Origin: Treponema putidum
GTDB taxonomy: Bacteria; Spirochaetota; Spirochaetia; Treponematales; Treponemataceae
Length of the DNA: 64,000 nucleotides
Direction of reading: 5' to 3'
Assembly (NCBI RefSeq): GCF_000755145.1
Contig: NZ_CP009228.1
Location: forward strand, 1,907,694 to 1,971,693
The notes under the pieces were generated by a model. It was not told the origin of the DNA. It did no database searches and saw nothing but the letters and a program-made list of their open reading frames with translations. Both the position numbers and the translations under genes were made by a program. Positions 35,503-43,938 of the stretch are shown here, piece by piece. Every line of letters begins with the position of its first letter. Position 1 is the stretch's first letter.

Positions 35503-36777
35503 TTAGTTTCGTTCCGATAAAGTTAAGTTTAAATCAACAAGATTTTTTCCTCTGATAATTTTAACCTTTACCGTTTCACCGGGTTTTTTATCCTCCAGTA
35601 CCGAATAATAATCGGTTATATTATTTATCTTTTGTCCGTCTATTTCGACAATGACATCTCCGCCTATGTAAAAGACGGAACTGTATCTGCCCATTCCCGA
35701 ACGTACCGCTTCATTCCCTCCGCGAAGGCCTGCCTTTGCCGCATTGCCTCCTTTTTTTACTTCGGAAACAAGGAGGCCGTAAGAAACGGGAAGTTTTGCA
35801 TAAGAGGCAAGCCTTCCGGAAACTTGAACCAATTCCGCATCGATAGAACCGCGGATAACCTTTCCGTATTTTAAGATATCGGCAACTACTCTTTTAGCGG
35901 TATTTACAGGAACTGCAAAACCGATACCGGCCGAGCTTCCCGATGTGGAATAAATCATGGTGTTTATTCCTATCATTCTTCCTTGTGTATCTAAAAGAGG
36001 TCCGCCTGAGTTGCCGGGGTTAATTGCCGTATCGGTTTGAATCATATTTTTGATGATGATATTTTTATCGTTTTGAATCGGGCGCTTCAGTGCCGAAACG
36101 ATTCCGTCTGTAAGAGTTCTTTCAAGCCCGAATGGGTTTCCTATAGCTAAAACTCTTTGGCCGACTTTTAAATTGGCTGAGTCTCCGAATTTTATTACAG
36201 TAAGTTTTATATTTTTAGGCGGGTCAAATTTTAAAACCGCCAAATCGTTTTCGGCATCTGTTCCTACTACTTTTGCCTCATATTGACTTCCGTCATAAAG
36301 AGAAATAAAAATTTTCGAGGCTTCTGCAATTACATGTGTATTGGTCAGTACTAGGCCGCTTTCGTCGATTATTGAGCCCGAACCTGAACCGCCTTCGACG
36401 GGAACGGGTTCAAAAAACCAGTTTACTCCCATAGTTTCTGTGGTTATGTTTACGACAGCTTCATTGGTCGATTCGTATACCTGAATATTCTGCGATTCGG
36501 CAGGACTATAGCTCATATAACCTGTTTCATTTGAAATACTTAAGGCCGCCGTGTTTCCATGCTGCATATTTAAATTTTGCGAATTTTCCGTCTGAGCAAA
36601 TCCGCCTTCTACATTTTCTTCAAAACCGGCAAGGCTCGCTGAGGTTTCGTTTTGAATTTCATTCAAGCTGCCGTTTCCCTTATTAAGTTTTATACCGGCA
36701 AAAAAACCGGCACTTGCAAAAATAACCGCTGCAATAAGCGAAAATGCTAATGTTTGTCTTCTACTGTAAAGTTTCAT
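35503..36777 (-). CDS. HtrA/DegP-family periplasmic serine protease
   Basis: A 424-residue membrane-anchored S1C protease for quality control of envelope proteins. A single TM lies at about residues 11-30 (LAFSLIAAVIFASAGFFAGI). The catalytic triad is His in VLTNTHVIAEA, Asp in AENDLAVLKFD and Ser in TAINPGNSGGPLLD. One C-terminal PDZ domain follows (LLVSEVKKGGNAAKAGLRGG to GGDVIVEIDGQKI, PGETVKVKIIRGKN). The linker after the TM is Asn/Gln/Ser-rich. A CTTGACAAATAG stretch upstream (36828-36833 carries the TTGACA on the minus strand) is part of a repeat shared with the nptA-like promoter at 38.26 kb. Confidence 0.88.
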   Translation of the reverse strand: MKLYSRRQTLAFSLIAAVIFASAGFFAGIKLNKGNGSLNEIQNETSASLAGFEENVEGGFAQTENSQNLNMQHGNTAALSISNETGYMSYSPAESQNIQVYESTNEAVVNITTETMGVNWFFEPVPVEGGSGSGSIIDESGLVLTNTHVIAEASKIFISLYDGSQYEAKVVGTDAENDLAVLKFDPPKNIKLTVIKFGDSANLKVGQRVLAIGNPFGLERTLTDGIVSALKRPIQNDKNIIIKNMIQTDTAINPGNSGGPLLDTQGRMIGINTMIYSTSGSSAGIGFAVPVNTAKRVVADILKYGKVIRGSIDAELVQVSGRLASYAKLPVSYGLLVSEVKKGGNAAKAGLRGGNEAVRSGMGRYSSVFYIGGDVIVEIDGQKINNITDYYSVLEDKKPGETVKVKIIRGKNLVDLNLTLSERN

Positions 36778-36812
36778 AATGCTTAAAATTCTCCTATAAT
36801 TATAGTCTATTA

Positions 36813-36841
36813 AAAATACCCCCTATTTGTCAAGCGTGGAT
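36813..36841. repeat. 29 bp repeat upstream of htrA, copy 1
   Basis: AAAATAC(C/G)CCCTATTTGTCAAGCGTGGAT occurs here and at 38261-38289 with one difference. The antiporter gene lies between the copies. The element includes the minus-strand TTGACA likely used by htrA. The second copy ends at the -35 box of the Na/Pi cotransporter promoter. Confidence 0.7.
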
Positions 36842-36951
36842 GTAAAAATCTCATCGCGTGTCTATTTTATATTGGATTTAAGATGAGGCAAATCTGGCAC
36901 TATACGAATAAATGATACTGTGATATAATGGACTAAAAATGGGAGCTGTTT

Positions 36952-38208
36952 ATGTCTGCTGGTGAAATACCTATTGGCGAAATTGCTTTGCAAATAGTCC
37001 TTTCCGTTGGAATTATCGTTATTGTTGCAAAGTACCTCGGCCTTCTTGCAAAAAAACTGAATATTCCGCAAGTTGCGGGTGAAATTGTTGCAGGGCTTTT
37101 ATTACGCTGCCTGCCTTTTTTCCGTAATTTCGGCGGAGTTGAACCGAACATTATCTATGCCGAAACCAATCAGTTTATCGGATATATGTCTGAAATCGGC
37201 GTTATCCTGATTATGTTCTCTGCCGGATTGGGTACTAATTTAAAATCACTTGTTGCATCCGGTATCAAATCCACAGTGATCGCTGCCTGCGGCGTTATCG
37301 TCCCATTGGTTTTAGGTACGGCTATGGCCTTAGTTTTTTGGGGCTTCGACGGTTTTGGAACACCCGTATTTTATCAAGCCCTATTCATCGGGACTATTTT
37401 GACGGCAACTTCGGTGAGCATTACCATTGCTGCATTGAAAGAGCTGGGAAAGATAAATTCGGAAGTCGGACAAACAATTATCAGTGCCGCAATCATCGAT
37501 GATGTCTTAGGCATTATTGCATTAACGGTTGTACTCGGTGCAAGTTCCGGTAAGGGCGACTATCTCGGACTTATTATAAAAACGGCAGCGTTCTTTGCCG
37601 CTTCGCTGGCAGCGGGGTATGTGATTTACCGAATCTTCAAATGGTATGATAAAAGGCATCCTCATACCCACCGTATTTCGATTTACGGGCTAGGGCTTGC
37701 CTTGATTTTTGCCTATTGTACCGAACGATTTTTCGGTATTGCCGATATTACCGGTGCCTATGTTGCAGGGGTTGTATTATGCAACTTGCATGATGCTTCC
37801 TATATGGAAAAGAAAATAGACATAAATTCGTATATGTTTTTTAGCCCTATCTTTTTTACCTCTATCGGACTTAAAACGGACTTTAGCGGATTGAATATGA
37901 GCTTACTATGGTTTTCATTAGCCTTTGTGCTCGTAGGTTGTATCAGCAAAATAATCGGCTGCGGCGGTTCGGCATTGGCGCTGGGCTTTAAGCGTCAGGA
38001 ATCGCTCCGGATAGGGCTTGGAATGATGGTGCGCGGTGAAGTAGCCCTCATCGTAGCTCAAAAGGGACTTGCGGCCGGGATGGTTAAAGCTGAATACTTT
38101 GCACCGGTCATTTTACTGATTATTGTTTCCTCTATGATTGCGCCTATTTTGTTGGGCAAAGCATTTTCTGATAGGTCCGTTGCACCTCCAATGAAGGAGC
38201 AGGTATAG
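36952..38208 (+). CDS. CPA2-family cation/proton antiporter
   Basis: A 418-residue polytopic membrane protein with about 12 hydrophobic segments, starting at IALQIVLSVGIIVIVAKYLG. The family Pro-Gln motif is in LNIPQVAGEIVAGLLL, and the ion-binding unwound helix carries the paired acidic residues of SAAIIDDVLGIIAL (Asp-Asp, as in electrogenic CPA2 members). GGGAG and a TATAAT at 36924-36929 precede the ATG. It would exchange Na+ or K+ for H+. It is flanked by two copies of a 29 bp repeat and, on the right, by a fragment of the neighbouring P-loop gene, so it may have arrived or been sandwiched by a local duplication. Confidence 0.82.
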   Translation: MSAGEIPIGEIALQIVLSVGIIVIVAKYLGLLAKKLNIPQVAGEIVAGLLLRCLPFFRNFGGVEPNIIYAETNQFIGYMSEIGVILIMFSAGLGTNLKSLVASGIKSTVIAACGVIVPLVLGTAMALVFWGFDGFGTPVFYQALFIGTILTATSVSITIAALKELGKINSEVGQTIISAAIIDDVLGIIALTVVLGASSGKGDYLGLIIKTAAFFAASLAAGYVIYRIFKWYDKRHPHTHRISIYGLGLALIFAYCTERFFGIADITGAYVAGVVLCNLHDASYMEKKIDINSYMFFSPIFFTSIGLKTDFSGLNMSLLWFSLAFVLVGCISKIIGCGGSALALGFKRQESLRIGLGMMVRGEVALIVAQKGLAAGMVKAEYFAPVILLIIVSSMIAPILLGKAFSDRSVAPPMKEQV

Positions 38209-38210
38209 AA

Positions 38211-38257
38211 TCTTGCCTTCAATCCGCCTTGATCTAATTGTAGCTTTGATTTCTTAT
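38211..38257 (-). pseudogene. fragment of the P-loop/Asp23-like gene
   Basis: On the minus strand these bases encode EIKATIRSRRIEGKILYL. This matches EIETAMRSRRVEGKHVIPVP of the intact gene at 34600-35496 (plus-strand 35040-35100). It is directly followed by the 29 bp repeat copy 2, as though the intervening htrA had been deleted from a duplicated block. Confidence 0.55.
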
Positions 38258-38260
38258 TTT

Positions 38261-38289
38261 AAAATACGCCCTATTTGTCAAGCGTGGAT
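38261..38289. repeat. 29 bp repeat, copy 2
   Basis: Matches 36813-36841 with one base changed (C to G at 38268). It lies between the P-loop-gene fragment and the promoter of the Na/Pi cotransporter gene, sharing its last base with the -35 box. Confidence 0.7.
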
Positions 38290-38317
38290 TGAAAATTCTT
38301 CCGTTTTTTGATATACT
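38289..38317 (+). promoter_or_regulatory. promoter, predicted leaderless
   Basis: TTGAAA (38289-38294), 17 bp, TATACT (38312-38317). The ATG at 38324 is 6 bases after the -10 box, so the message should start at or next to the start codon. No Shine-Dalgarno sequence is possible. Confidence 0.6.
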
Positions 38318-38323
38318 AGTCAC

Positions 38324-39973
38324 ATGTCTGTAGTTTCTCTTGTATTCCAGATGCTTGGAAGTTTAGGTTTAATCTTATACGGAATGAAGATGATGAGTGA
38401 CGGTATTCAAAAAAGTGCCGGCGAAAGTTTACACCGTACGCTCAATTTTATGACGGGAAACAGATTTTTAGCTGTTTTGACGGGTATAGTTGTTACCGGC
38501 ATTGTTCAATCCTCCGGTGCTACAACCGTTATGACCGTTTCATTTGTCAATGCAGGGATGTTGAGTCTTCAACAGGCTATAGGCGTAATTTTCGGTGCAA
38601 ACATAGGTACGACCGTTACTGCATGGATAGTTTCACTTCTCGGTTTTAAATTTTCTATAGCAAGCATAGCCATTCCCGCCTTCGGAATAGGCTATTTTTT
38701 AACTTTTTTTAAAAAGCTTAAAAAAGACAATCTGGGTGAGGCCATCATGGGCTTCGGCCTCCTTTTTACAGGCTTGGACTTTTTGGCTTCCGCCGTTCCG
38801 AATATTTCGGGTGAACAGATTGCTCTTTTTTCTCTTTTTAGACAGACAGGAATTCATAGTATTATAATTGGTGTTATCCTCGGTTTGGTGCTTACCGTTT
38901 TTCTCCATTCGTCGAGTGCGACAACTGCGGTTCTTTTGACGATGGCTCATACCGGAGTTGTCGGCTGGGAATTTTCTGCGGCTGTAATTTTGGGAAGTAA
39001 CGTAGGTTCTACCGTAGATGCGGTATTGGCCTCAATAGGAACAAAGCTCAATGCGAGAAGGGCTGCGGCCGTACACGTTTTGTTTAATGTTGCAGGCAGC
39101 GTTTTTACATTGGCTTTTTTTACGCCGTTTTTATCTTTAGTGGATTTTATTTGTCCTTCAAACAGTCTTATGACTAAAATTGCAGTTTTTCATACCTCAT
39201 TCAATGTAATAAATACAATTGTAGCTTTGCCGTTTGTAAATCAAATCGCAAAATTTGTGTGCTGGCTTATTAAACCCAGAGAAAATGAAGAGCCTGCCCG
39301 CTATGTTCTTGCATTTCAAGCACCAAGCATGAAAGAAAATACGGAGGCTTACGTGCTTAGGGCCGAGGTTGAAATTCTTAAAATGTCCAATATTGTGAGG
39401 GAAATGTTCAGTCTCTTACGTTCTATTTTAAGTAAAGAGGAAAATGTTTCAAGAGAATTTGTGATAAAGCAGTTGACCGAAAAAGAAGATTATACCGATC
39501 AGATGCAGGAAGAGCTTTCCGTATACCTTATTAAAACTTCTCAGCTTTCTTTATCCGAAAAAAACAGAAAGAATGTACGCCTTATGCTCGGTATTGTAGA
39601 CGATATAGAAAATATGACCGATCAGATTTTTGAGTTAGGTCTTTTTATAAACCGAAGTATAGAATTAAAGATGCCCATCAGTCAAGACGATATGGATAAA
39701 CTTTTGCCCTATATGGGAATTGTAAATCAGTTTATTCATTTTGTTCACGAGCACTTAAATAAACCTCTTGCAGCGGAACAGCTGGCAATGGCTCATGAAA
39801 TGGAAGAATCCATCGATGCGATGAGACAACACTTAAAGCATCTTGCCCGTACCCGTTTGGAAAAAGGTGCAAACGTAAAGGCCGAGCTTTTATACATCGA
39901 TATGGTACGCAACTTGGAAAAAATAGGAGATTTTGCTTTTAGTATTTCCCGTGCCCTTGCCGAAACCGAATAA
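38324..39973 (+). CDS. Na/Pi cotransporter-family protein with PhoU-like tail
   Basis: A 549-residue protein. The N-terminal two thirds hold the inverted-repeat Na/Pi cotransporter fold (NptA/YjbB type) with both signature turns: GIVQSSGATTVMTVSFVNAG and FLHSSSATTAVLLTMAHTG, each followed by a GANIG or GSNVG motif. The C-terminal 200 residues are a helical PhoU-like domain (EVEILKMSNIVREMFSLL, then MVRNLEKIGDFAFSISRAL). This would move phosphate with sodium across the cytoplasmic membrane, possibly as an exporter. It has its own leaderless-type promoter. Confidence 0.85.
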   Translation: MSVVSLVFQMLGSLGLILYGMKMMSDGIQKSAGESLHRTLNFMTGNRFLAVLTGIVVTGIVQSSGATTVMTVSFVNAGMLSLQQAIGVIFGANIGTTVTAWIVSLLGFKFSIASIAIPAFGIGYFLTFFKKLKKDNLGEAIMGFGLLFTGLDFLASAVPNISGEQIALFSLFRQTGIHSIIIGVILGLVLTVFLHSSSATTAVLLTMAHTGVVGWEFSAAVILGSNVGSTVDAVLASIGTKLNARRAAAVHVLFNVAGSVFTLAFFTPFLSLVDFICPSNSLMTKIAVFHTSFNVINTIVALPFVNQIAKFVCWLIKPRENEEPARYVLAFQAPSMKENTEAYVLRAEVEILKMSNIVREMFSLLRSILSKEENVSREFVIKQLTEKEDYTDQMQEELSVYLIKTSQLSLSEKNRKNVRLMLGIVDDIENMTDQIFELGLFINRSIELKMPISQDDMDKLLPYMGIVNQFIHFVHEHLNKPLAAEQLAMAHEMEESIDAMRQHLKHLARTRLEKGANVKAELLYIDMVRNLEKIGDFAFSISRALAETE

Positions 39974-40029
39974 GAATTTTATTGGTATTTTTTCAATGAG
40001 TAGTAGTTTAGCTCTTTACCACCTACTCC

Positions 40030-41801
40030 TTACAATACAATTCTGTCGTTGTCTTGTCTTTTTAGCTTGCCTTCTTTTTCGAGAAGGTTTAGAATCGGAA
40101 GAATGTATTTGCGGGAAAGGCCGGTTACTTCCCGTGCGTCGGCTATCGAAATTTTATCCCCTGTTTTGTATTTTGCAAATAAGGAATTTACGGTTTTTTG
40201 TAAAAATCCGTATGGTAGTGTAAAAAATTTTCAAGGCAGATTAGCTTACCTAATTTTATCAGGTCTCTGGCTTCTTTTCGGGCTTGAGGAAGTTTTATCT
40301 TGTCTATTTCGATGCCTTCAAAGCCCGCCTTAAAGGCTGCATCCAAAAGGGCCTTTGCATTTTTAGAAATATCGTCGCCCGTTCTTCCTCTAAGTTTATA
40401 AATATGAGCTTCTTTTTCCAGCTTTTTTTCATCGCAAAGTTTTTTTAATACTGTAGTTTTTACTCTTTGCGGAACAGGTAAGTCCACTTCTTCAAGGGTA
40501 AAGCCTGCCTGACTTTCTTGAGCCGTTTTTAAAATTTTATTTTCCCAAAACTCAAGCCGCTTTTTTAAAAAACGCCAAGCTCCATACTCAATGACTTCAT
40601 TCTTATCCGATGTGAGATCTTGGGTTTTGATTTTAGTATCCTCGACAAAGCCTTCAATGTTAAATTTGTAGCTGTGAATGGAAGGAAGTTCCTTATCCCT
40701 GTAAACCTCAAAGGCTTCCTTAAACTGTATTCTTTTATAGCTTGGAAAACTTGCGAGCACTCTGGCCGAGGCTAGAATTTCGCTTCCGCCGTGCCTTATT
40801 AAAACGGATCTTTGATTCCAAGCTGAAGCAATAGGTTCTTCTAAAGAAAGACGGCCCAAGCTCCTGTCGAATTGGTTTAAGTGAATGCTGCCTATTGCAT
40901 GAGCACTTCCGAGGGCTATTTCAATTTCGGCATGATTTTTAAAGCCCCCTTCCTTGTTTGTAAATACCTCATCGATTCGTACTAAAAGTTCTTTTCCGCT
41001 TAAGACAAAATTTGAATCCTTTTCAGCTAAGAGCATTCCTCTTTCAAGATTTGTTTTTTCTCCCAGCTTTAAGTTGAGGGCTGTCCGCGTGCCTGGGTCT
41101 ATTTTTTCCACATCCTTATGATGGTTTTGTATCGATTTAATTCTACATTCTTCATTTGAAGGATATATCTGCAAGCTGTCGCCCGTATGCAGACCTTTTC
41201 CTCTTAATGTTCCGGTAACGGTGGTTCCTATGCCTTTTAGGACAAAGACCCTGTCTACATATAAAAAGGGAGTAGGCGGGCTTTGTTTTTTTGATGAAGA
41301 AAGAAGTTTTGTAATTTCGGCTTTGAGTTCCTCGATTCCGCTTCCAGTAAGGGAAGATACGGCAACGGCAGGAAGTTTTCTTCCAATTATTTTTTCGCAT
41401 TGGGCATTGGCATCTTCGATTAGAAGTTCAAGCATGTCCTTTTCTGCAAGGTCCGATTTTGTGATTACAAGAAGAATGGAGTCTATCTTCATGGCCTTCA
41501 GTACACGCAAATGATCGGAGGACATCTGCATCCAGCCGTCATCGGCTGCCACGATTAAAAGAGCCGCATCCAAGCCCCATGTGCCTGCAACCATGTTGCG
41601 GATAAAGCGTTCATGGCCGGGAACATCGACTATGCCGACAGTACCGTGAACAGGATCTTCAAGCGAAGCAAAGCCGAGCTCTATGGTCATCCCCCGCTTT
41701 TTTTCTTCAGGCAGATGGCTGGTTTCAATTCCTGTAAGCCTCTTTACCAAGGCAGTCTTTCCGTGATCCACATGTCCCGCTGTTCCCAAAATATACGGCA
41801 T
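40030..41801 (-). CDS. selB: SelB, selenocysteine-specific elongation factor, frame broken at an A6 run
   Basis: GTPase that brings Sec-tRNA to UGA codons marked by a SECIS hairpin. G motifs: GTAGHVDHGKTALV, VDVPGHERFIRNM, TKSDLAE. Then come EF-Tu-like domains II/III (LKGIGTTVTGTLRGKGL) and C-terminal winged helices. The main frame stops at 40188 after HTDFYKKP. Adding one base to the T6 run at 40194-40199 continues it as KKTVNSLFAKYKTGDKISIA, AREVTGLSRKYILPILNLLE and KEGKLKRQDNDRIVL, the expected last winged helix, to the stop at 40030 (590 residues). The start at 41801 fits the family. It implies selenoprotein synthesis. Confidence 0.9.
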
Positions 41802-41888
41802 TCTTTCCTCCAATCAATATTTATCGTATTTGAGTATTTTAGCATAACTAAGGGATTAGGGGAAGTGGGAGATGAGTTATGCGTGTAC

Positions 41889-41925
41889 TTGACAAGCCGA
41901 TTTTTTTGTATTACACGTGTAATAC
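41889..41925 (+). promoter_or_regulatory. promoter region with operator-like palindrome
   Basis: TTGACA at 41889-41894 is followed by the perfect 18 bp palindrome GTATTACACGTGTAATAC at 41908-41925, which ends 3 bp before the GGAGG of the antitoxin gene (ATG at 41936). It would overlap the -10 region. It is the natural operator for the ribbon-helix-helix antitoxin. Confidence 0.5.
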
Positions 41926-41935
41926 GGAGGCTGCC

Positions 41936-42187
41936 ATGACAACAGTAAGACTGCCGGTTGAGTATGAACAAAAGATTAATTTTCTATCTATCGTAAAGAA
42001 AAAGAATAAAAGCGATTTAATAAAAGAAGCTCTTGATATGTTATTCCGCAATGAAGAAATGGAAATTGATTCATATGAGCTGGGAAAAGAATATTTCGGC
42101 AAATACGGTAGCGGAAACTCAAATCTATCGGTTTCTTATAAGCAAAAAATCAAGGAGAAAATAAATGCTAAATACCGTCCTCATTGA
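41936..42187 (+). CDS. ribbon-helix-helix antitoxin of a VapBC-type module
   Basis: An 83-residue protein with the ribbon-helix-helix pattern MTTVRLPVEYEQKINFLSIV, then KKKNKSDLIKEALDML: strand, helix, NKS turn, helix. A charged tail (DSYELGKEYFGKYG) would wrap the toxin. GGAGG precedes the ATG at 41936; the longer upstream reading crosses the operator and is rejected. It overlaps the truncated vapC by 23 bp. It appears intact although its toxin partner is broken in two. Confidence 0.75.
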   Translation: MTTVRLPVEYEQKINFLSIVKKKNKSDLIKEALDMLFRNEEMEIDSYELGKEYFGKYGSGNSNLSVSYKQKIKEKINAKYRPH

Positions 42188-42341
42188 TACAGGTCCCCTT
42201 ATTGCTTTGTTTGATAAAGACGATAAATATCATTTAAGTGTTATAGACTTTATCAAAGACGGTAATTATAGATTTGTATCAACCATTGCAGTATTAACCG
42301 AAGTAATGTATATGCTTGATTTTAATAGACCTGTTCGATAA
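42165..42341 (+). pseudogene. VapC PIN-domain toxin, N-terminal half
   Basis: AAGGAG and ATG give MLNTVLIDTGPLIALFDKDD, the PIN-domain start with its first Asp, through VLTEVMYMLDFNRPVR with the second acidic residue (Glu), and then a stop. The other two acidic residues lie in a fragment 1.2 kb away at 43505-43709. A 1.16 kb segment with a hydrolase gene and a heat-shock promoter separates the halves. Confidence 0.75.
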
Positions 42342-42410
42342 CCTTTTCAAAACAATAGCAATCGGTTATAATATATTGGGTGATAAAAATGAACAATGAG
42401 GAGGATGAGG

Positions 42411-43346
42411 ATGATAAAACAAGTGCTTTTAAAAGAAAATGACGGATTTTATGGGATTTGGTATCCGAATTCCAAGAGAGAAAGTCATTGCGGTATGATA
42501 CTCATGATTGGTGATTCTTCGGACGGCAGGATGGTTTGCGCCGGGGTAAAATGGGTGCATGGGCAAGGACTTCATGCGCTTTCCCTTTCGCCAGAGAAAA
42601 AGGATCTCGGTCGACACAATTATCCGCTCGAATCCGTGGGAAAGGCGATTGAATTCCTTCGAACTCAAGGCTGTGAGAAAATCGGAATTTGCGGGGTATC
42701 TGCAACGGGGATAACTGTTCTTCTTGCAGCATCTTATTATTCGGACATCCGTCTTACCATAGCAATGACTCCTGCGGATTTTGTCATGGAGGGGTATTAT
42801 AGGGACGGTGCGGACGGCGTTCACGAGCGACCGGGAGATCATGAATCTTCCGTGTCATGGGAGGGAAAACCTTTGCCGTATTTGCCTTATGCTTACAGAC
42901 ATCCGGAGTATTGGAAAAAAATTAAAGAAGAGTCCAAAGCGGGCGGTGATTTGATTGCGGCTCGAAAGATGTTTGAGGAATCGGAACGTCGTCATCCCGT
43001 CACCGAAGAAGAAACGATTAAAATTGAACGTATTCACGGAAAGGTGGTCTGTATCGGAGCGGAAGATGACGTTTTGTGGGATACCTGCAAATATATTCAA
43101 AGAATGCAGCGGAGACTGGAACGGCTCCCACACAACTGTGATTTTGAGGCATTGACTTATGAACACGGTACACATTTTGTGTTTCCGGAGTCCATGTTGA
43201 AGCGGATATTTCCGATCGGTTCGGGCCTTCTCCTTCGACTCATGTTCAAGGCGGCACGAGAATATCCGAAGGAATGTAAAGAGACAAGGTTGGATATTGA
43301 CAGGAGACTTATGCGGATAATCAGTAAATGGTCAAACGAAAAATAA
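42411..43346 (+). CDS. alpha/beta hydrolase, acyl-CoA thioesterase/BAAT C-terminal type
   Basis: A 311-residue alpha/beta hydrolase resembling the BAAT C-terminal (bile-acid/acyl-CoA thioester hydrolase) family. The nucleophile elbow is GICGVSATGITVLLA (Ser), the acid is in VCIGAEDDVLWD and the His in YEHGTHFVFPE. The start at 42411 is chosen because GAGGAGG lies 6 bp before it; two other ATGs overlap that site. There is no signal peptide. The gene reads as more GC-rich than its neighbours and sits inside a split vapC gene, so horizontal arrival is likely. A terminator follows at 43375-43408. Confidence 0.7.
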   Translation: MIKQVLLKENDGFYGIWYPNSKRESHCGMILMIGDSSDGRMVCAGVKWVHGQGLHALSLSPEKKDLGRHNYPLESVGKAIEFLRTQGCEKIGICGVSATGITVLLAASYYSDIRLTIAMTPADFVMEGYYRDGADGVHERPGDHESSVSWEGKPLPYLPYAYRHPEYWKKIKEESKAGGDLIAARKMFEESERRHPVTEEETIKIERIHGKVVCIGAEDDVLWDTCKYIQRMQRRLERLPHNCDFEALTYEHGTHFVFPESMLKRIFPIGSGLLLRLMFKAAREYPKECKETRLDIDRRLMRIISKWSNEK

Positions 43347-43374
43347 AAGAAAAGCCATTACTTCCCGACTTAAT

Positions 43375-43408
43375 GACATCGGTCTTTAACCGAGGCTGTC
43401 GATTTTTT
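43375..43408 (+). terminator. rho-independent terminator of the hydrolase gene
   Basis: Inner stem TCGGT (43379-43383) with ACCGA (43389-43393), outer stem GACA (43375-43378) with TGTC (43397-43400), a GGC bulge, then GATTTTTT ending at 43408. Confidence 0.6.
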
Positions 43409-43422
43409 AATTGAATGGATGG

Positions 43423-43482
43423 TTGACAACGAATATCTTTTATGGCATAATATCGTCGGCACTCATTAAGAAGGAGTGCTAA
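43423..43482 (+). promoter_or_regulatory. orphan heat-shock promoter with CIRCE element
   Basis: TTGACA (43423-43428), 17 bp, CATAAT (43446-43451), then TCGGCACTC-N9-GAGTGCTAA at 43456-43482. This matches the CIRCE operator TTAGCACTC-N9-GAGTGCTAA bound by the HrcA repressor, with 9 of 9 bases in the right arm and 7 of 9 in the left. Such sites sit before groESL, dnaK or related operons. Here AGAGGGG and an ATG at 43505 follow, but the frame closes after 14 codons. Confidence 0.75.
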
Positions 43483-43504
43483 CAATAAAGAGGGGTGAAT
43501 AAAG

Positions 43505-43709
43505 ATGGAAAAAAAACAGTTTCAAGAGAATCTCCGAATTAATAAATAAATATTCCGACAGGCCAATGGATTTTGCAGCTGCAACATTGGTAGCCGCAGC
43601 AGAAGAGCGAGAAATCAATCGGATAATCAGTATAGATTCGGATTTTGATATTTACCGTCTGCACGGTAAATTAAAGATAGAAAATATATTTAAAAAGAGA
43701 TTGAAATAA
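43505..43709 (+). pseudogene. VapC PIN-domain toxin, C-terminal half fused behind a CIRCE promoter
   Basis: From 43506, open in one frame, comes SFKRISELINKYSDRP, MDFAAATLVAAAEE (third Asp), NRIISIDSDFDIYRL (fourth Asp), then IENIFKKRLK and a stop at 43709. This is the second half of the PIN toxin begun at 42165. The ATG at 43505 behind the heat-shock promoter is one base out of frame (MEKKQFQENLRINK, stop). Those first codons could be a remnant of another heat-shock gene's 5' end, perhaps htpG-like; that is a guess. Confidence 0.65.
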
Positions 43710-43730
43710 GCTCCCACAATTACATATCAT

Positions 43731-43892
43731 ATTCTTTGAACTTATAACTAAATGTTCAGCTTCTTTAAAATCTTTTTTGTTGTATGTTATTATAAAAACT
43801 TACTGTTAGAATGAATCGCAAGTTCTAATATGTGATCATCATGAGAATCTTTTAAATATGGTTTCCGCAAATAAAAAAGTTTTATCTTCTTT
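43731..43892 (-). pseudogene. PIN-family toxin C-terminal remnant
   Basis: Minus-strand translation gives IKLFYLRKPYLKDSHDDHIL, ELAIHSNSKF, then after a one-base frame step at the A5 run (43794-43798) FIITYNKKDFKEAEHLVISS. This is the C-terminal pattern of the PIN-type toxins that often pair with HTH antitoxins. The N-terminal half is absent. No other gene was seen between 43710 and 43938. Confidence 0.5.
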
Positions 43893-43938
43893 CCGATACA
43901 ACAAAGGCTTGAATTTGAGAATTTTTAGGGAGAAAAAT

